From contig DAHVVW010000066.1 in assembly GCA_027357125.1 (NCBI GenBank), positions 1 to 8,627 of the forward strand: a DNA stretch of 8,627 nt. The letters run 5' to 3'. Below the pieces are notes generated by a model. That model did not search any database. It saw nothing but the letters and a program-made list of their open reading frames with translations, and was not told where the DNA came from. The stretch is from Clostridiales bacterium (GTDB taxonomy: Bacteria > Bacillota > Desulfitobacteriia > Desulfitobacteriales > Desulfitobacteriaceae). This document shows positions 5,738 to 8,627 of this stretch, in pieces. The position numbers and the translations under genes are program-made. How positions within the stretch are numbered: position 1 is the first letter of the stretch; each line of letters starts with the position of its first letter.

Positions 5738-8627
5738 ATGAGCGTGCTTAATGTTGGCCTCGATGTTGGCTCTACCACCGTCAAAATGGTCATCTTAGAC
5801 AACAATGCCAATGTGATATACAAGAAATATTTAAGGCACTTCTCAAATATTAAAAGTACGGTTCTCTCCATGCTGGAAGACGCCAAGTCGATTCTGCAAG
5901 GGCATCTTATGACCTTAATGATAACCGGCTCTGGTGGTGTTAATATTGCGCAAAAACTGGAAGTTCCGTTTATCCAGGAAGTGATCGCCTGCACCTATGC
6001 CATTAACAACGTCATCCCCAATACGGATGTAGCGATTGAACTGGGAGGGGAAGACGCTAAAATCACCTACTTAGGGGATGCCATTGAGCAAAGAATGAAC
6101 GGGACGTGTGCCGGCGGGACCGGAGCGTTCATTGACCAGATGGCCGCCTTGCTGCAAACAGACCCCACAGGCTTAAATGAACTTGCTAAAAAACACACGA
6201 ATATCTATCCAATAGCTTCGCGCTGTGGGGTTTTTGCGAAGACAGATGTTCAGCCCCTGTTGAACGAAGGGGCAGCGAAAGAAGATATTGCGGCATCTGT
6301 TTTGCAAGCAGTCGTAAATCAAACGATAAGCGGCTTGGCCCAAGGCAGGCCGATCAGCGGCAATGTAGCCTTTTTAGGCGGGCCTTTGCATTTTATGTCC
6401 GAACTGCGTCAACGTTTTATCGAAACATTGATGCTTAGAAACCAAAATGTACTGTTCCCGGAAGATTCCCAGTATTTTGTAGCTATCGGGGCCGCCTTGT
6501 CTTCCCGCGAAGAACAGCCGGTTTCATTCGAGTGTTTATATGAACGCGCTCCGGTAATTTATCACATGAATAACGAGGACGGGGACAAAATGGATCCTTT
6601 ATTCGCGGATGACGAGGAATACCGCGAGTTTAAGGCAAGACATGAAAAGCATAAGGTTAAAAGAACAGATTTGGAAAGCTACAAAGGGAATGCTTATTTA
6701 GGGATAGATGCGGGTTCGACCACAACTAAGATTGCGCTCATTGATGAAGAGGGTGGCTTGCTCCACTCTTATTACGGCAACAACATGGGGAGCCCACTGG
6801 AGTCAACGATTGAGGCTCTCCAGAGTCTGTATGATAAGATGAATCCCTATACCAAAGTTGTAAACTCAGCCGTTACCGGGTATGGAGAACATTTGATTAA
6901 AGCTGCTCTTAAACTGGATATCGGAGAAATCGAAACGGTAGCCCATTATAAAGCGGCTGATTTCTTCTTGCCGGGAGTGGATTTCGTTTTAGATATCGGT
7001 GGTCAAGATATGAAAAGTCTTGTCATTCATGACGGTGTTATTGACTCCATTATGCTCAATGAAGCCTGTTCCTCAGGATGTGGTTCATTCATCGAGACCT
7101 TTGCCACTTCACTCAATATCCCTATTAAAGAATTTGCCGGAGTTGGCCTCCAGTCTCAAAATCCGGTGGACTTAGGCACCCGCTGTACGGTTTTTATGAA
7201 TTCGAAAGTAAAACAGGCTCAGAAAGAAGGGGCTGATGTTTGTGATATTTCAGCTGGGATTTCCATCTCAGTGATTAAGAATGCCTTGTTCAAAGTCATC
7301 AGATTAAGAAATACTGAAGACCTGGGTCATAAAATCGTAGTTCAAGGCGGTACTTTCTATAATGAAGCTGTGTTGCGCGCACTCGAAAAAATAATCGGTC
7401 GTGAGGTCGTGCGTCCGGATATCGCCGGAATTATGGGCGCATTTGGGGCTGCGTTGGTTGCCAGAGAACGCTACCAAGAAGAATATGTGTCTGAACTGTT
7501 GCCTGTACAAGAGTTAAAGGATTTTCGGACTGAAACTTCGATGAAGCGTTGTGGCTTATGCGGGAATAATTGTTTAATCACTGTTAAGGAATTCTCAAAT
7601 GGGAGCGAATTTATTTCAGGCAATCGCTGTGAACGAGGAGCAGGAAAAGAGAAAGCTAATAATAATTTACCTAACCTTTATGACTATAAATATAAGAGGT
7701 TGTTTCGTTATAAACCTTTAACTGATCAGGAGGCTAAACGCGGTACAATCGGACTTCCTCGAGTGCTTAATATCTATGAAGATTATCCATTTTGGTATAC
7801 TTTCTTTACCAAGCTCGGGTACCGCGTTGTCTTGTCGGGACGTTCTTCAAAACGCTTATATGAACTAGGGATGGATACGATCCCTTCAGAGTCAGCTTGT
7901 TACCCAGCCAAACTCGTTCATGGACATATTGCAGACCTCGTGAATAAAGGGATCAGAAAGATTTTTTACCCTTCCATTCCTTATAATATCCCTGAAGATA
8001 TTAATGCGAATAACAAATATAACTGTCCTGTCGTAACGTCATATCCGGAAACCATTCGTGCCAATATGGATATTCTCAGGATTAATAACGTGACTTTCTA
8101 TCATCCTTTTCTCCCTTTGGATATACCAAAGCGTATGGCTAAAAGATTGATTCGTGAACTGGCGCCTGAAAGAATCGAGAAACGTGAAATAGTGGAAGCA
8201 CTAAGAAATGCCTACGCTGAACTAGAAAAGTATAAAGAAGATGTCCGTCAAAAAGGTGAGGACGCTTTGGCCTATATCCGAAAACATGGGGTAAAGGGGA
8301 TCGTGCTGGCTGGGCGACCTTATCATATTGACCCGGAAATTAACCATGGGATTCCGGAAATGATCCAGTCCTATGGATATGCTGTTTTGTCCGAAGACGC
8401 CTTAAGTCATTTAGGCACCGTTGAGAGGCCCCTACGGATCGTTGATCAATGGGTTTACCATACCCGTTTGTACGCTGCGGCAACCTTTGTCGCTGAACAG
8501 AAGGATATCGAACTTATTGAGCTGACATCTTTCGGCTGTGGCCTTGATGCCGTAAGCACCGACCAGGTAAAAGAGATACTGGATCGTTTCGGCAAAATCT
8601 ATACCGTGCTTAAAATTGATGAGATCA
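5738..8627 (+). CDS. Giant acyl-CoA dehydratase activase / 2-hydroxyacyl-CoA dehydratase-like fusion protein (3' partial)
   Basis: The frame is uninterrupted for 963 codons and runs off the right edge. Full-length relatives are about 1,400 residues, so roughly 450 residues are missing. It starts at ATG with GGAGG 7 nt upstream. Domains in order: ASKHA/BadF-type ATPase 1 (about 4-265) with phosphate loop DVGSTTVK (9-16), TGSG (63-66), GGED (103-106) and cluster cysteines C124 ([11 protein letters not shown]) and C163 ([10 protein letters not shown]). ATPase 2 (about 321-590) has DAGSTTTK (324-331), TGYG (380-383), DIGGQD (419-424), C444 and C448 (ACSSGCGSF) and C483 ([10 protein letters not shown]). 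A cysteine cluster follows (C605, C608, C612, C631). A DUF2229/HgdB-like region begins near 671, with C721 (SESACYPAK), C763 (NCPVV), GRPYH (859-863) and C934 (FGCGLDA). Activases use ATP to push an electron from a [4Fe-4S] cluster into a dehydratase cluster. Here both roles seem fused. The substrate is unknown. Its own promoter and leader precede it. Confidence 0.88.
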   Translation, partial: MSVLNVGLDVGSTTVKMVILDNNANVIYKKYLRHFSNIKSTVLSMLEDAKSILQGHLMTLMITGSGGVNIAQKLEVPFIQEVIACTYAINNVIPNTDVAIELGGEDAKITYLGDAIEQRMNGTCAGGTGAFIDQMAALLQTDPTGLNELAKKHTNIYPIASRCGVFAKTDVQPLLNEGAAKEDIAASVLQAVVNQTISGLAQGRPISGNVAFLGGPLHFMSELRQRFIETLMLRNQNVLFPEDSQYFVAIGAALSSREEQPVSFECLYERAPVIYHMNNEDGDKMDPLFADDEEYREFKARHEKHKVKRTDLESYKGNAYLGIDAGSTTTKIALIDEEGGLLHSYYGNNMGSPLESTIEALQSLYDKMNPYTKVVNSAVTGYGEHLIKAALKLDIGEIETVAHYKAADFFLPGVDFVLDIGGQDMKSLVIHDGVIDSIMLNEACSSGCGSFIETFATSLNIPIKEFAGVGLQSQNPVDLGTRCTVFMNSKVKQAQKEGADVCDISAGISISVIKNALFKVIRLRNTEDLGHKIVVQGGTFYNEAVLRALEKIIGREVVRPDIAGIMGAFGAALVARERYQEEYVSELLPVQELKDFRTETSMKRCGLCGNNCLITVKEFSNGSEFISGNRCERGAGKEKANNNLPNLYDYKYKRLFRYKPLTDQEAKRGTIGLPRVLNIYEDYPFWYTFFTKLGYRVVLSGRSSKRLYELGMDTIPSESACYPAKLVHGHIADLVNKGIRKIFYPSIPYNIPEDINANNKYNCPVVTSYPETIRANMDILRINNVTFYHPFLPLDIPKRMAKRLIRELAPERIEKREIVEALRNAYAELEKYKEDVRQKGEDALAYIRKHGVKGIVLAGRPYHIDPEINHGIPEMIQSYGYAVLSEDALSHLGTVERPLRIVDQWVYHTRLYAAATFVAEQKDIELIELTSFGCGLDAVSTDQVKEILDRFGKIYTVLKIDEI

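Noticed and set aside
5680..5994. 104-codon minus-strand frame across the start of the giant fusion gene
   Set aside because: It is antisense to the conserved first ATPase domain, and its translation resembles no protein family.
1..8627. Search for CRISPR arrays, tRNA or rRNA genes, insertion sequences and attachment sites
   Set aside because: I saw no regularly spaced repeats, tRNA-like cloverleaf, rRNA sequence, transposase gene or paired terminal repeats in the window.

Overview
The window looks like chromosomal DNA of an anaerobic, endospore-forming Firmicute of the Desulfitobacterium/Desulfosporosinus (Peptococcaceae) type. This is inferred from a SpoVB-type sporulation flippase, a very large 2-hydroxyacyl-CoA dehydratase/activase fusion protein of the kind found in clostridia, strong GGAGG ribosome-binding sites, a TTG start and moderate GC. 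No sequence search was possible, so the genus is a guess.

Layout, left to right. (1) Positions 3-248: the 3' end of an AT-rich reading frame for a small hydrophobic protein, entering from outside the window. (2) 256-1797, minus strand: a SpoVB/MOP-superfamily flippase, convergent with (1) and separated from it by only 7 bp. (3) 1798-2057: a divergent intergenic region with a possible sigma-E-like promoter for spoVB and some AT-rich palindromes and repeats. (4) 2058-3236, plus strand: an IadA-type isoaspartyl dipeptidase. (5) 3233-3389: a spacer that starts with three perfectly phased 13-bp tandem repeats built on the iadA stop codon. It also holds two inverted repeats, one of them resembling a dispersed REP-like motif. 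(6) 3390-5408, plus strand: an EF-G-like translational GTPase of the EF-G-2 type, starting at TTG. (7) 5409-5737: a 329-bp spacer with a good rho-independent terminator, then an extended -10 sigma-A promoter and a leader of about 135 nt. (8) 5738 to the right edge: the first 963 residues of a giant protein that carries two ASKHA ATPase (activase) domains, a cysteine cluster and a dehydratase-like domain in one chain. It is cut by the window end.

The genes do not form one obvious pathway. SpoVB acts in spore cortex peptidoglycan assembly. IadA removes isoaspartyl dipeptides left by protein damage and turnover. The EF-G-like GTPase probably acts on ribosomes but is not the housekeeping EF-G. 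The giant protein is expected to do ATP-driven low-potential electron transfer and radical-type reduction or dehydration. The terminator and promoter between (6) and (8) argue that the giant protein is its own transcription unit.

The best candidate for under-described biology is the giant fusion. It appears to hold both partners of an 'archerase' electron-gun system in one polypeptide, including a covalently linked pair of activase domains with non-identical cysteine patterns.
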